DNA from: Carettochelys insculpta
Taxonomy: Eukaryota; Chordata; Testudines; Carettochelyidae
DNA: 64,000 bases
Reading direction: 5' to 3'
NCBI RefSeq assembly: GCF_033958435.1
Contig: NC_134137.1
Span: 238,560,501 to 238,624,500 of the forward strand
A model generated the notes under the pieces. The model made no database searches. It saw nothing but the letters and a program-made list of their open reading frames with translations, and was not told the origin of the DNA. Position numbers and translations under genes: made by a program. Positions 32,014 to 43,796 of the stretch are shown in pieces. Within the stretch, counting starts at the first letter, position 1. Each line of letters begins with the position of its first letter.

Positions 32014-34568
32014 CTGGGGAAGAGAGGGAGCAGTCACCAGAATACATTAGCAGGTTGCCTATGCAAAGTCAGCACATCTCAGAGCAGAGGGGAGGGTCTC
32101 CCTTATTAGGCAGTGCTGGCCTGCTATTCTGGAACCATGTTCACCTCAGATACAATAGGATATCGAAATCAGAGGCAGCAGTTCAGAGAAAGAGCCAGAA
32201 AACCCACCAGGGCTGAGGGACTGACCACTGAGGAAAACTCAGGAATGCTGAATACACAGAGGTGGGGCAAGTGATGACAAAGGGCTGGGTGGGGATAACA
32301 ATCTTTACACCACTGAAAGTGCAAAGAACTGGAAGGGAGTTTAGCAGGGAGCATAAAGCACCTGACTAGAAGTGACAGGGGAAAGTTAAGATGACTATTT
32401 TGTACTTTAATTTTCATTTCTCTTCTGTTTTAAGTGTGTTACCTGAGTTATAAGGGCTTTGTCCTCAGGATGTTGGTGGTTTGGAACCTGGCTAGATACC
32501 ACTCTTGCAGTGCACAGGGTGCTGTTGATTTTGTCAACCTCAGGTTGTCTCACAAAGTATCACAACTGAGCCAATGCAATTCAGCAGTGGTGGCTGGTAA
32601 ACATAAGGGGACCCTAGGATACATTGCCTGAATAGTCCCACAAGCTGCCCACAATGAAGCACTCTTGTGCCTGTAAAACGGACAGTCTAGGTCACGCTAG
32701 AGTTAGTGCCCAGTTTGAAAATGACCACAACATCTGGCCTAGGCTGCTGGAGTTGCTGCTGTCAATTTGGGATGCTGAGCGCAGTACAGGTTTTCATGAT
32801 CAGCCCCTTATATCAAAACCATAAGCGTTCTCTAAACTTCCCTGGAAGCTGTTCAGCTGTGATGAGACTTATAAACTCCTCATTACAGGCGATGGTTTAA
32901 AATGAGCTGAACTGCTCAACAAGCCCATATTTTGGCATCTGGAGGTAAGTCAGGTGATTCTGGAATGTGTCCTACTGATTAGGATGAGACCGGGTGGTTC
33001 CTCATCATCAAAGAAAGGATGGTAGGGCACTAGGGGTAGGAGACTCAGAAGACAGGTAGGTTGGGAGTTCTTCTTTCTGTGTCAGAAACATCTGGTATCC
33101 TGGGACTGTACCTGAAGAGACAGGGCAGCTGGGGGTAAGGAGACTCCTGAAACAGGCCTGGGAGAACAAGAGTGCCAGAGAAGAAGCAGTGAGGGCCAGT
33201 GGGTGTGAGAGGAACTGAGCCCCTGTGGGGAAAGTTCAGGAAGGCAGCAGTTTGTAATGAAGTGAGGAAGAATTTGGCAGAGCCTGGGGAAGAGGCAAAG
33301 AGGTTGTGGAAGACAGAGCCCGGCAGACCTGCTGATGGATGGGCAAAAGGTGCAACTGCCCCAGGGCCCAGTAATTGTAAGGAACCTGGGACTCTTGGCC
33401 ACTGCCGCTGCTATGACAGTAATGGCGGCAGCATCCAGGAGCCTCAGGCCCTTTAAATCATCCCCAGAGCACCATCCAGGGGACACTGGGCAGCTCTAAG
33501 GGCTAGGATGGGCATGCCACAGTCTGGGCCCCACCCTTTCTACTCAAGGTTCTACCCATTCTGATGGTGCTGAGTTGAGCCCATCCACTTGGCTCAGGGC
33601 GCCGGTGAGGTTGTTGGCTCCCCTGTGGCCTGGGAAGGGGGAAAGAGTTTTGACTTTGCCTTGGAAGGGGTGAGTGTAACCTGCCCATCCAAGTCCAATG
33701 GAGATGGATGAGCTAGAAGGACTACCCAGCTGGGTCTTGCCATGAAGACCTTTTTCCATGAGGGTGTATCTGCCAGTTCTGTTTTTCAAGTTCTAGTAGG
33801 TCACCGTCTTGTCTTTCAAAGCCTTGCCAAACCTCACTCCTCCCCCTCAGACCTTCAATGGAAATCCACCAATGCAACTACTACATTTACATAGCATGTG
33901 AATGGCTCTCACAGTGCACCTTCATTTCCTCAACCTGTGCATAAGGGCCTATCTTTTGAAATATGGAGATCTAAATATATTAATGCACTTGGATACATGT
34001 GGGCTGAGATTCTGAGGTGTTGAGCACCCCAAGCACAGAACTTACTGAGTTCAACTTTAGTTGGAGCAGCTCAGCGTCTCTGAAAATCTGCCACATTGTA
34101 GTTAATTGCTCAGCTTTGAGGCCGCACACTTAAAATGTTAGTCTTATATGACCTGACCTGTTCTGTTTGTAAAACTCCTTGCAACAGCGACTATGGACCA
34201 GATTTCTTAAGGTGATTTAGATGGCTAAAGAGTAGCTATTGCACTAGGTGCCTATCTGCATATTTAAGAGCTTAAATACCTTTTAAAAACCCAACATTAG
34301 TTGTCATCTACTCATACACAATGTAAAGCACCAAGCATGCTGTGTCTGCTAAGTAACTTCCTTGTGAACCCCTCTTCTCAAGAAGAGTTGGAAGAAACTT
34401 CAGTAAAACTAGGGAACCCATAACTGACTGTCAGACTCAGGTCACAAACACAGTATAGATTAAAATGATTTTCATGAAACTGGAATTTGGTCGAGTCTAA
34501 TCGTTAATGCTCTGTTTCACATTCTATTCATGCTGATAATTGGAGCAAGGAAAAAAGATCTCACATAC
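32014..34568 (-). other. First intron of Ly6 gene A
   Basis: No further exon seen. It holds blocks shared with gene B's upstream region (inverted, 40.4-43.5 kb) and with 60.4-62.2 kb (same direction). 32613-32630 is the empty site of the solo LTR at 42352. 33320-33540 looks like an extra dispersed repeat, similar to 39130-39320 and absent from the 61-kb copy. Confidence 0.55.
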
Positions 34569-34640
34569 CTGGTTTATAGCAGCAGCACAGTGGGATCTGT
34601 TTTGTTGCTGCTGTACGGCGCTGCTTGCTTATATACTTCC
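34569..34640 (-). promoter_or_regulatory. TATA promoter and first exon of Ly6 gene A
   Basis: On minus, TATATAAG (complement of 34628-34635) is followed about 25-30 nt on by the likely cap site. The short non-coding exon then ends at 34569 with donor CCAG/GTATGTGAG. The third-copy segment at 62.27 kb keeps the donor but has a changed TATA box. Confidence 0.65.
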
Positions 34641-35290
34641 CCGTGTCTCCCCCTCTGCTCTGCTTCCACCCACGGTATATGGAATTTCCCGCATTTGTTG
34701 ACTTAGTTTGAAAATCTGTTTGCACAGGGAGAACAGAGGAGGGAACAAGTTTTATGACCTGTGCTAACTTTGTGTTGAAACACTTGCTTTTGCAAAGGAC
34801 ATATGGGAGCTCTTGCACAAGACAGAAAGTACTCAGTGTCTCCTCCAGACTGAGGGGGAAATGGGCAGGGAACCTAGGATTGCTGGAGTAAACAAAAGAA
34901 AACTCTCTAAAAGGTGCTTCCCCCCTGAGTAAATCTATGGCACATGCTTAAGGATCAAAACCACCCTTTCTTTTCTTAGTCCTGACTAGCATCATGTCTA
35001 GATTTAAAAGGTGGATTCTCCAGACCACGATGCATCACTTGACCGGTTCTCCAGGGGCCTCAGTGCTGGGGGCATCTCAGCTGCACCAGGGACCAGGTGC
35101 AGTCCAAAGTTAAAGAGCTGAGGCTGGTGTAAACACTGCCAGCTGCTCGGGAGCACCTCACACCTGGTGCCCCCACTATGAGGAGTTGGACCACCACCCA
35201 GGGCCCAAGCAGGCACCACCCCCTGAGCACCTCGTTGTGGTGTAGTGTAGCTGTAGCCTCTGTGTTGAAGCAAATCCAGAACCCTGTGTG
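34641..35290. other. Upstream region of gene A
   Basis: Single-copy-looking DNA, with the part near 34700-34760 shared with 62400-62470. No gene seen. Confidence 0.4.
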
Positions 35291-37320
35291 TTCACACCCT
35301 GTCATGTTAGAAACCACATTTTCACATAGAAGTATACAGACTACATAGACTTCCCAGAATTCCTTGCAGTGCTCCTAGGCTTGCTGCATTCTGGGCAATT
35401 TTAATAGGAGATGATGGGGTAAATCTTAGAGGTCAAGAGAGTAGTGGGAACCAGGATCAAACTTGCATCATCCCACTTGTGCCCTGGTACCGTTTTGAAT
35501 ACTTTCAGAATGGCTGAAACAAACATAAACACTGGGCTCCAGTCCCTTACTAACTGGGAACAGCAGATTTTGTTGTACTGGGGAGGCCTCAGTGAGGCTT
35601 CTGCAGCAACCCACTAACCCCAGCAGGATTTTTACAGGACATGGAATGTTGGAGGCCGAGGTGATGGATTCCTTGCACATGTCTGTTTAATCTTTGTACA
35701 GGTAAATTACAGCTAAGTACAGTAAACTCTTTCCTATCGGGAATTTTATCATCCAGAACTCTCAAATGACTGGCATTTTAACCATAAGTAAATTTTCGTT
35801 GTGTTTTCCATAAGTACCGTATAGTGAAAGTGAATACAAATAAATACAGCAAACACAGTAGACGTGTTAGTCTGGATCTGTAACAGCAACGAAGGGTCCT
35901 GTGGCACCTTATAGACTAACAGAAAAGTTTTGAGCATGAGCTTTCATGAGCACAGACTCACTTCATCAGATTTCCATGACCAGCATCTGATGAAATGAGC
36001 CTGTGCTCACGAAAGCTCATGCTCAAAGCTTTTCTGTTAGTCTATAAGGTGCCACAGGACCCTTCGTTGCTGTATACTGTATTTGGTGAACTCCACTGGA
36101 GAGGACATTGCTTTGGGAGCTGGCCCATGAGCATACAATGGTGGGACCTGGCAGTTATTCAGGCTGGAGACAACCAGCAGTGGCTTCACAATGCTGCGGG
36201 GCACTTTCCTGAGCTGTGTGCTGAGCTGACTGTTACACTACTGTATAGCACAGCAGGAGGCTGAGAGGCCCTCTCAACCTGGCAATGACCATTTGGAAGT
36301 GGGCCAGCCTAGGCTGCGACCGGTCAGTGTGGAACCAGCTTGCTAGGGAGATCTGCAGAGCAGAGTGTTGTGGTGGAGGTGTGTATGTGCGACTAAGTCA
36401 TGTGACCAAGGGACAAAGTGCAGCAGGTCACAGGAGAGTTTGAACAGTTAGTGTTCCCCATTAGTTAGGGAGCTGTTGATGGGACCCTCCTTCCTAACAT
36501 CCATCTCCTTGCCTTGAGGTTTAGCAGTCAGAAGGGCCATCCCTTCACAGTTAAGCAATGCTCAAATTACATGCAGGCCAGCCTCATGGCAGCAAGCAGT
36601 ACCTCACTCCTGTTTTATGCCAGAACAAGATCAGAATCAAGCTGAGAAGCTTTGACATAGGTGCTGAGTTTTTCTCTGTGATCACATCTCCACAAGAAAA
36701 TAAAATCAGGCTGCCTCCCCACTCCCATTTTCCTTAGAAGAATAAGGAGCTCTACCTGGGCTTTTGCCGATCATGGTTCCCTTGAGTTCAGCAGACTTAC
36801 TGCAGATGTGCTCTGGAATTTACGAAGGCAAAACTAGATCCGTTTATTTTTCCCCCCATAAGAATAACAATACCACACTCTCTGACTGGGGCTTTTGGTA
36901 TTCTCCTTCTTTATCTTTTCCCATCACCATTTTTTCTGCCTGTGTATTGTAGTTCAGAAGATGAAGCATGTCGTTGTGTTGATCTCTCTACTCTGTCATC
37001 TTCAAGTTCAAACTGGTTTTTAAATAATCAAATCCCTATTAAGTTCTCTTTTGAAAGTCTCTTACCTGTGGCGTGAGGTTTATCTCGGCATATCCGGTTT
37101 TCTGATGCATTGAGTCTTGCAACCTACTCAGAACAGAACATATGCTGCTATAATTGGGGGTTATATAAACTGAGCATGATAACAGGAAGCAGAAAGGCTG
37201 TGGAAACTAATGCATTTCTAAAAAATCATTCACTTTTTGTCCAGATTTTGCAAACCCATAGTCATTTGTCATGCAGTGCTGCACAGTGTGGGTATTGGCC
37301 GCAAAACTGAACTCTTTCAT
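35291..37320 (+). repeat. Duplicated block shared with 62.86-63.7 kb
   Basis: 35300-35560 and 36290-36560 align with 62870-63110 and 63190-63490 in the same orientation (for example CTTCCCAGAATTCCTTGCAG against CTCCCAGGATGCCTTCCAC). The stretch 35720-36290, including the inverted Penelope-type pair, is an insertion relative to that copy. Confidence 0.6.
35870..36078. repeat. Inverted Penelope-type tails with two hammerhead cores
   Basis: Two copies of the tail face each other: 35880-35970 (minus) and 35985-36075 (plus), sharing GTGCCACAGGACCCTTCGTTG. The plus copy has CTGATGA at 35987-35993, a stem II of TGAGC/GCTCA around CTGT and CGAAA at 36010-36014. A 2-bp stem III and a CTC triplet (36022-36024) follow. 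The minus copy has CTGATGA (complement of 35963-35969) and GAAA (35942-35945). This is the type I hammerhead layout known from Penelope-like elements. Confidence 0.65.
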
Positions 37321-38099
37321 AATAGCATTTTGTTAATGTATCCCAGAAAACAACTAAGCATGTGAAACAAATGTGAATGCTCATATTGGTTACTTTTCCA
37401 CCTATTAATTATGTGCACTTAGGTACCCACGATATTTTCCTCCTGGAACCATCCTCTAATAAAGATAAAAAAATGCTTGTACTGCAGACCAGATACAGTC
37501 TACCTAAACTGTTGTAAAACTGGTTCTGTAGTTTCACAGGAGACGTTATTGTGCCCAGAATGACCACAGCTGGCTCGAAACTGAAATATATTTCCAATAA
37601 GAGGGAAGACTGATTTTTTTTTATTTTTTTCACTTTTTGAAAGAAAGGCTCATTGTTGCCATCAGTCACATATACTACTCCCACTTAGGTCAATCAGAGT
37701 TGCCCTAGTGGAACTGAAGGAAGATCTTTATATCATACGGATGTGTTTATTTATTACCAATTAGAACTACTCACAATATTCCAAATCATGACAAATACAA
37801 AGCTCTTTTAAAAAGTTTTGCAAAGATTTCCAGCAACTCAACTCCATTTAATGCTGTGATGACTCTGTCAAGCAGGCAACTACTCTTCCCACCAGCCCTT
37901 TTCTTGATGACTGGATGCCAGCACAGCTGGATGCTTACAAAGCGAAAATGTCCTGAATTTGTTCTTCAGAGTCTGTAAAGGCTCTGGAGGCTGGGAGAAG
38001 GGAACAACCTCAGTATGGATGCAAAAATAACAAATTTCATTCGTAAGTCATTAAGTGTGCCTGTTCTACTGAAGTTTAGAATGTATTTACCTTCACTTA
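37321..38099. other. No gene seen
   Basis: AT-rich DNA between the duplicated block and the second Harbinger derivative. No feature recognised apart from the TTA duplication at its end. Confidence 0.45.
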
Positions 38100-38809
38100 G
38101 GCTACGTCTACACGTGCACCCAACTTCGAAATAGCTTATTTCGATGTTGCGACATCGAAATAGACTATTTCGATGAATAACGTCTACACGTCCTCCAGGG
38201 CTGGCAACGTCGATGTTCAACTTCGACGTTGCTCAGCCCAACATCGAAATAGGCACAGCGAGGGAACGTCTACACGCCAAAGTAGCACACATCGAAATAA
38301 GGGAGCCAGGCACAGCTGCAGACAGGGTCACGGGGCGGACTCAACAGCAAGTCGCTCCCTTAAAGGGCCCCTCCCAGACACACTTTCATTAAACAGTGCA
38401 AGATACACAGAGCCAACAACTAGTTGCAGACCCTGTATATGCAGCACGGACCCCCAGCTGCAGCAGCAGCAGCCAGAAGCCCTGGGCTAAGGGCTGCTGC
38501 CCACGGTGACCACAGAGCCCCGCAAGGGCTGGAGAGAGAGTATCTCTCAACCCCCCAGCTGATGGCTGCCATGGAGGACCCCGCTATTTCGATGTTGCGG
38601 GACGCGGATCGTCTACACGTCCCTACTTCGATGTTGAACGTCGAAGTAGGGCGCTATTCCCATCCCCTCATGGGGTTAGCGACTTCGACGTCTCGCCGCC
38701 TAACGTCGATTTCAACTTCGAAATAGCGCCCAACACGTGTAGACGTGACGGGCGCTATTTCGAAGTTAGTGCCGCTACTTCGAAGTAGCGTGCACGTGTA
38801 GACGCAGCT
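38100..38809. mobile_element. Non-autonomous Harbinger derivative 2
   Basis: 710 nt with TTA duplications (38097-38099, 38810-38812). By eye it differs from derivative 1 at only about four positions, so the two moved recently from one source or one from the other. Same orientation and same internal deletion. Confidence 0.9.
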
Positions 38810-40335
38810 TTACATACAGAGGGCACTTATTTTAAAAGTACCTAAAGCATGTCTATTTTATTTCATTATATTCAAAGTAACCCAAGGAATTCTGGCAGGG
38901 TTCAGCTTTCTGTCACAGCAGAGACAAACACATGTGAAGATGACTACCCCTCGTCAGAGACAGATTAAGATTTATGAGGACCCTGGGCAAAAAAGAACAT
39001 TGGGGCCTCCGCATCACCTGCCATTGGACTCCCCTCCCTGTGCTTCTTGTCCTACCCATGCCACACTCCCTGGCTTCTCCAGACCTAGGGCCATGGTTCA
39101 ATTGTGCAATTGCCAGTGCAAACATAACCTTACAGGGCAGGCCCACCGATGGAGGGTGGGGGAAAGGGTGCATCAAGATGTCAGTTCCCTGGGCCTTGGC
39201 AATTCAAAGAGGTCCAGGGCTCCTGGCCACCACCGATGCTACTGCAGCAGTGTTAGTGGGTGGAGCCCTGGGGTCTTTAAATTGCTGCTGGAGCACTGCG
39301 CTTACTGCCCCAGCCCCATGCCTTCCCAGGGCCCTGTGGAGACTGTCAGTGCCCCTGTTAGTGGGCTACAAATGAGTGGAATGAGACATAAAAAGGATGT
39401 AAGTAGTGTATGATTGACCTGTCCCCAACACCTAGTGTGGACCAAAAGACTTCAGGATCAGGCCATATTTGCATAAACATCTGCGCTGCCTAGGTCTGCA
39501 TTTCTCCAAGGCAGCCACTGTGGTCTCATGCAATCACCAGGGGGTTTTCATGTGGCCCCAGGCTACTTGGGTGCCAACACCCAGCTGTAGCCACAGTATT
39601 TTGGGCACTGATCCCTAGCTCTGTCCAGATGGCCCTGACCGGTGGTCAGGCTGATGGAGCTTCAGGCTCCAATCCCTGACTGCCCATTGGCAGGCTTTGA
39701 TCCCTGGCTCTGCACACATGGTGACTACCCCTAGCTGCAGGTTCTGAACCTCATCTCCAGTGGCTGATCCCAGGTGCTAGCCCTGGATGCAGACCACTAG
39801 ACCCAGCCCTGGACATCAGCCACTAGCTCTGACTGCGGGGCAGCAGGCTCCGAACCTGAGCTCTGGGGGGTACTGGCCCTGGGCAGCAATCCCCAAGAGC
39901 AGCTGCCAACCCACACCCCAGCTTCAGTGGCAGCTCCCCACCCTGACTGCTGACCCTGGATGCTGGCCCTGGCTGTTGACCCTTAGCCTTGGCTGTGCTT
40001 TAGTGGGTGCCCATGCTGGGCTCCATTGGGCACTGGTCCTAAATGTATGTTCCATTCCTGGCTCACCCTGTGACCACTGCTTCCCTTAAGGAATGGTTAT
40101 TCTTTACATCAGTATCCCTCAGGTAACTTCTACCCTTTCCTCATGCTGGTAAGGTGGTGGCCAGGAAAGCACGTGCTGTGTGGAGTGGGTTGATGAGAAG
40201 GATAGGTTTCAGGCTCAGTAGCTTCTTCATGCTACCTGAACCAAGTGCTGGGTGTAATTTCGGGCTAAGGCAACAACAGATTCTCCTTCTGTGATCACAG
40301 ATTAACCCAGGAATAATATGCAGAAAAATGAGGAA
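38810..40335. repeat. Degenerate repeat-rich spacer
   Basis: 38990-39330 resembles 33320-33490 (CCTGGG, TTGGCAATT, CTCCTGGCCAC), a dispersed repeat. 39560-40070 is a degenerate array of short CTGGCTGC/TGATCCC/CAGGCTC phrases, like a decayed minisatellite. The ORFs here are by-products. Confidence 0.4.
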
Positions 40336-40386
40336 TTGCGTTGCTGCAGATACAGACTAACACAGCTAGCCCTCTGAGACTTTTTA
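40336..40386. repeat. Penelope-type tail at the site of gene B's lost first exon
   Basis: TTGCTGCAGATACAGACTAAC then ACAGCTAGCCCTCTGAGAC: the 3' tail of the repeat, inserted next to the remnant of the promoter exon region. Confidence 0.55.
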
Positions 40387-42351
40387 CTAAGAAACCAGAA
40401 AGTGGATATGTGAGATTGTTTTTATCCTTGCTTCAATTATGAGCATGAATAGAACAGGAAACGGAGCGTTAATGATTAGACTCAATCAGATTCCAGCTTC
40501 ATGAAACTCAGTCTAGCGTATACTGTGTTTAGCCTGACAGTCAGTTATGGGTTCTCTGGTTTTACTGAAGTTTGAGTGTCCTCCAACTCTTCTTGAGAGC
40601 TGGGGTTCACAAGTATGTTATTTAGCACCTACAACATGCTTGGTGCTTTACAATGTGTATTAGTAGATATAAAATAATGCCGGGTCTGAAAAGATATTTA
40701 AGCACCTAAATATGTAGATGGGCACCCAGAACAATACCTGTTTTATAGGCGCCTAATGTCAATCTAAGAAGTCAGGTCCATAGTTTCTGTCCCAAGGAGT
40801 TTTATGTGCAAAATAGTTCAGGTCACATACACTAACAATTTAAGTACAAGTATCAAAGAGGTAGCTGTGTTAGTCTGTATCTTCAGAAACAACAAGAAGT
40901 CCTGTGGCACCTTATAGACTAACAGATATTTTGTAGCATAAGCTTTCGTGGGCAAAGACCCACTTTGTCAGATTCTTGACTACAGGAGAGAATAAAAGCA
41001 ACAAATAACCAGCTCAGACATAATTTTCAAACCTCCAAAACCAAAAACAATAAATCTTACCTGACTACCTAAACTTTTCCCTACTCACACTTTCTGATGA
41101 GCCCATGGACTCTGTTCTTGAAGAGTACATTTCTTCCTCTCTTTTCTCATTTTCTCACGAAGGAAGGGTGCTACTGAGGGTTTCAGTTTCAGGTCTGAAT
41201 TTTTCCTCTAGATCCTATTGGATCTTTAGCACTTTCCCCCAAATCCTCTCTCTCAGAGGCAGGTTAGCTTAACCCTTTCCTACTTCTCCAGGTAAGATTA
41301 GATTTTCCTTTGCAGCTCCCATTCTTAACACCCTTATATGTACGGCCAGAGGAAATGAAGATGCATTGTAAGAGGCACTAATAATTTTTTAGCTGCTTTG
41401 GTGAACTTCCATTGAAACTATGAGGGGGAGGAGTGAGTTTTATCTGAGCTCTGAAAGACAACACTGATTTTTTAGTAAATAAGAAACAGGCGTGTCAGAC
41501 ACACCCTCATGGAGCAGCTCCTCATGGCAAGACGCAGCTTTGCTGCTCCTTTAGTTCAACCCTCCTCCACTGGATTTGGGCAGGCAGGTAACACTCTCCC
41601 CTTCCAGGACAAAGTGAAAACTTCTCTACTCTTCCCAGGTTCAGTGCTCTACAACCTCTTTCCTCCTTTCCCAGTTTCTGAGTTCTTTCTCACTTCATCA
41701 CTCACTGCGGCTTTCCTGGACTTTCACCACAGAGGCCCAGCTCGTGTCAACCCACTGACCCTCACTCCTCTGGAATTCTTTCCTCCAAGACCCATTTCTG
41801 GAGCCTCTTTCTCCCCAGATGCCCTTTTCCTTCGGGGACAGTCCTGGTATACCAGCTTCTTCCAACAGGCAATTCTGTTGTTTGGTTTTCATAGAAAAAA
41901 AATTTCCACCTATATGTCTCCCGAGTCTCTTCTCCCTAGTGCCCTTAGGCCTTTATTTACATGAACTACCTAGTCTGGTTCTTCCTTGCCAGATCCACTC
42001 CACAATTATATCACTACTCCAGGTACCACAAAATGGGGTAGTTGGACTCCTCAGCTCCTCTTAAAATGTGTATTTTATAAACCTCCTCAGAAGGCAGATT
42101 ACAAAGTGGTTGAATACCTGCTGGTGGGTGTTTAGAGAATGCCTGTAACTTTATTATGACGGCCAGCTTGTGGAAACCTTTCCTCAGCTCAGCATCCCTA
42201 GTTGACAGAAGCAGCTGTAACAGCCTACACCAGCCATTTTGATCATATTGAAAATGGAGCACTTCCTTTAGTGTGACTTTAGCATGTCATGTGGCCAAAC
42301 ACAAGAGTGCTTCACCATGAGTAGATTGTGGGACAATTCTGGCAATGTATC
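40387..42351 (+). repeat. Inverted-duplication arm upstream of gene B, without promoter exon
   Basis: 40400-40600 is the inverse of 34340-34565 (AATTATGAGCATGAATAGAA, GTTAATGATTAGACTC). At the equivalent of gene A's donor the sequence reads CCAGAAAGTGGATATGTGAG instead of CCAGGTATGTGAG, so the splice donor is lost. 41480-41900 and 42010-42345 are also inverse matches to gene A's first intron. A Penelope-type tail (40858-40990) adds an insertion. Confidence 0.6.
40858..40990 (-). repeat. Penelope-type tail with damaged hammerhead core
   Basis: On minus, CTGACAA stands where the core needs CTGATGA; stem II (GTGGGTCTTTGCCCAC) and GAAA are intact, followed by GCTTATGC. The core mutation should prevent self-cleavage. 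Confidence 0.65.
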
Positions 42352-43108
42352 TGTAGGATGGAAATTTTTGAAGCAGGTTATGGTTTGTGCCAAAGACCCC
42401 CTATTCGAATCCTAAAGTCTGGAGTAGGTCTATAAACCTATAGTTCAGAAACCCAGTTACTATGAGCGGAGAGATACCTAGCTGCCCCCGCCACCCCGCC
42501 CAACCTCACTCACCAGACCCAGGGAAGGTTGTCCCAGCTCAGGCGGGACCTTGGAGTCTGAAGGGAGGGATAGTTACCTCAGCAACTACATTCCAAAGAG
42601 AGGCCCCGCATATGAGAACCTAGTTATGGTGTTTTCTCCTCTGCCATCCCAGACTTGTACTGAAAACAAATATGTTATTGCTTTATGCTGTTAATATCTT
42701 TTGCTTCAACCCTCTAGATAAGCACATCTTTGCTCTTGTAGATGCATCATCCATCCAATTAGACACATAGAGGTTATTGCATGTCTGCTTTGTTTAAATA
42801 ACTTGTTAGGAAAAACACCTGTACTAGAGATAAGCTGTACTATAAGGTATGGGCGGGGATACTCGGAAACCTTTTTAGATTACTTGCTTATTGTGCTCAT
42901 TTCATCTTGCTGCTAAAACCTATCCAGGCTTGGGTAACACCCATGCCATCTTTTTCCCTCGGCCGCTAATAATCTAGGTAATCCATTGTAATCTCTTGTC
43001 TGGCAGTGCTCCACTGAGTCCTGATGGGCCAAGTGGCACTCCACCTCTGCTGTGTGTAATAAACCCTTCTGCTTGCTTCATACACGGTGTCAAGACTTTG
43101 TTCCAACA
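42352..43108 (+). repeat. Solo LTR with GTATC duplication
   Basis: Starts TGTAGGATGG and ends GTTCCAACA (TG...CA), flanked by GTATC at 42347-42351 and 43109-43113. AATAAA lies at about 43057. The paralogous site in the gene A arm (complement of 32613-32630) reads GGCAATGTATCCTAGGGTCC with one GTATC, i.e. the empty site. The family differs from the LTR at 14116. Confidence 0.88.
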
Positions 43109-43113
43109 GTATC

Positions 43114-43768
43114 CTAGGGTCATCTAAAGTTTTTCAACTACCAAGACTGAACTGCACTGGCTCAGCTCTGTTATTCTGTGAGACAGCCTGAGGTGGACTG
43201 AACCAACAGTGCCCTATGCACTGCAGGAATGGCACCTAGTCAGATACTGAACAGTCAAGGTCCTGGGTCAAAGACCTTTAACAGTTATTTAGTTAAAATT
43301 ACACAAGGCGAACACAAACTAAAACAAAGACAGTCACCAGATCTTTCCCCCCTCAACTGTCATTATGGCCATTTATGCTCCTTACTAAGCTTCCTTATAC
43401 CTCCATGGCATTGGTGCTTTCAGTTGTGTAAATCTTGTTACCGTGTGCCCTACCCAGCTTTTTGTCATCATTACTCCAGCTCTGTGTACTCAGCAGTTTT
43501 GAGCTTTCCTCAGTGGTCAGTCCCTCAGTCCCGGTGGTTTTAGTGACACTTCTCTGAACTGTTGTCACCAACGCCTTCTGTAGCTGAGGTGAGCACAGTT
43601 CCAGAATGGCAGGCCAAAGCTGTCTAGTAAAGGAATCCCACCCCTCTGCTCTGAGATGTGCTGACTTTCCATAAGCAACCCACTAATTGGTTCACATTTT
43701 AAAAAAAAAAAATTATAGCTGTCTCCCAGTGCCAGCTCCCCAGACTGACTGCTCCCTCTCTTCCCCAG
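43114..43768 (+). other. 5' region of Ly6 gene B
   Basis: Inverse of 32020-32600. Includes an A-run at 43699-43711. Ends with acceptor CTCTTCCCCAG at 43758-43768. Confidence 0.55.
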
Positions 43769-43796
43769 GTGTCTGTTTAAAGCCTTTTCACACAAA

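Noticed and set aside
35870..36078. Host microRNA-like hairpin
   Set aside because: The long inverted repeat is fully explained by two copies of a dispersed repeat facing each other.
39787..40089. 100-codon ORF rich in Pro and Leu
   Set aside because: Product of the degenerate short repeat array.
41509..41964. 151-codon ORF in the gene B arm
   Set aside because: It lies in a stretch duplicated at 33 and 61 kb where the frame is not kept; no motif.
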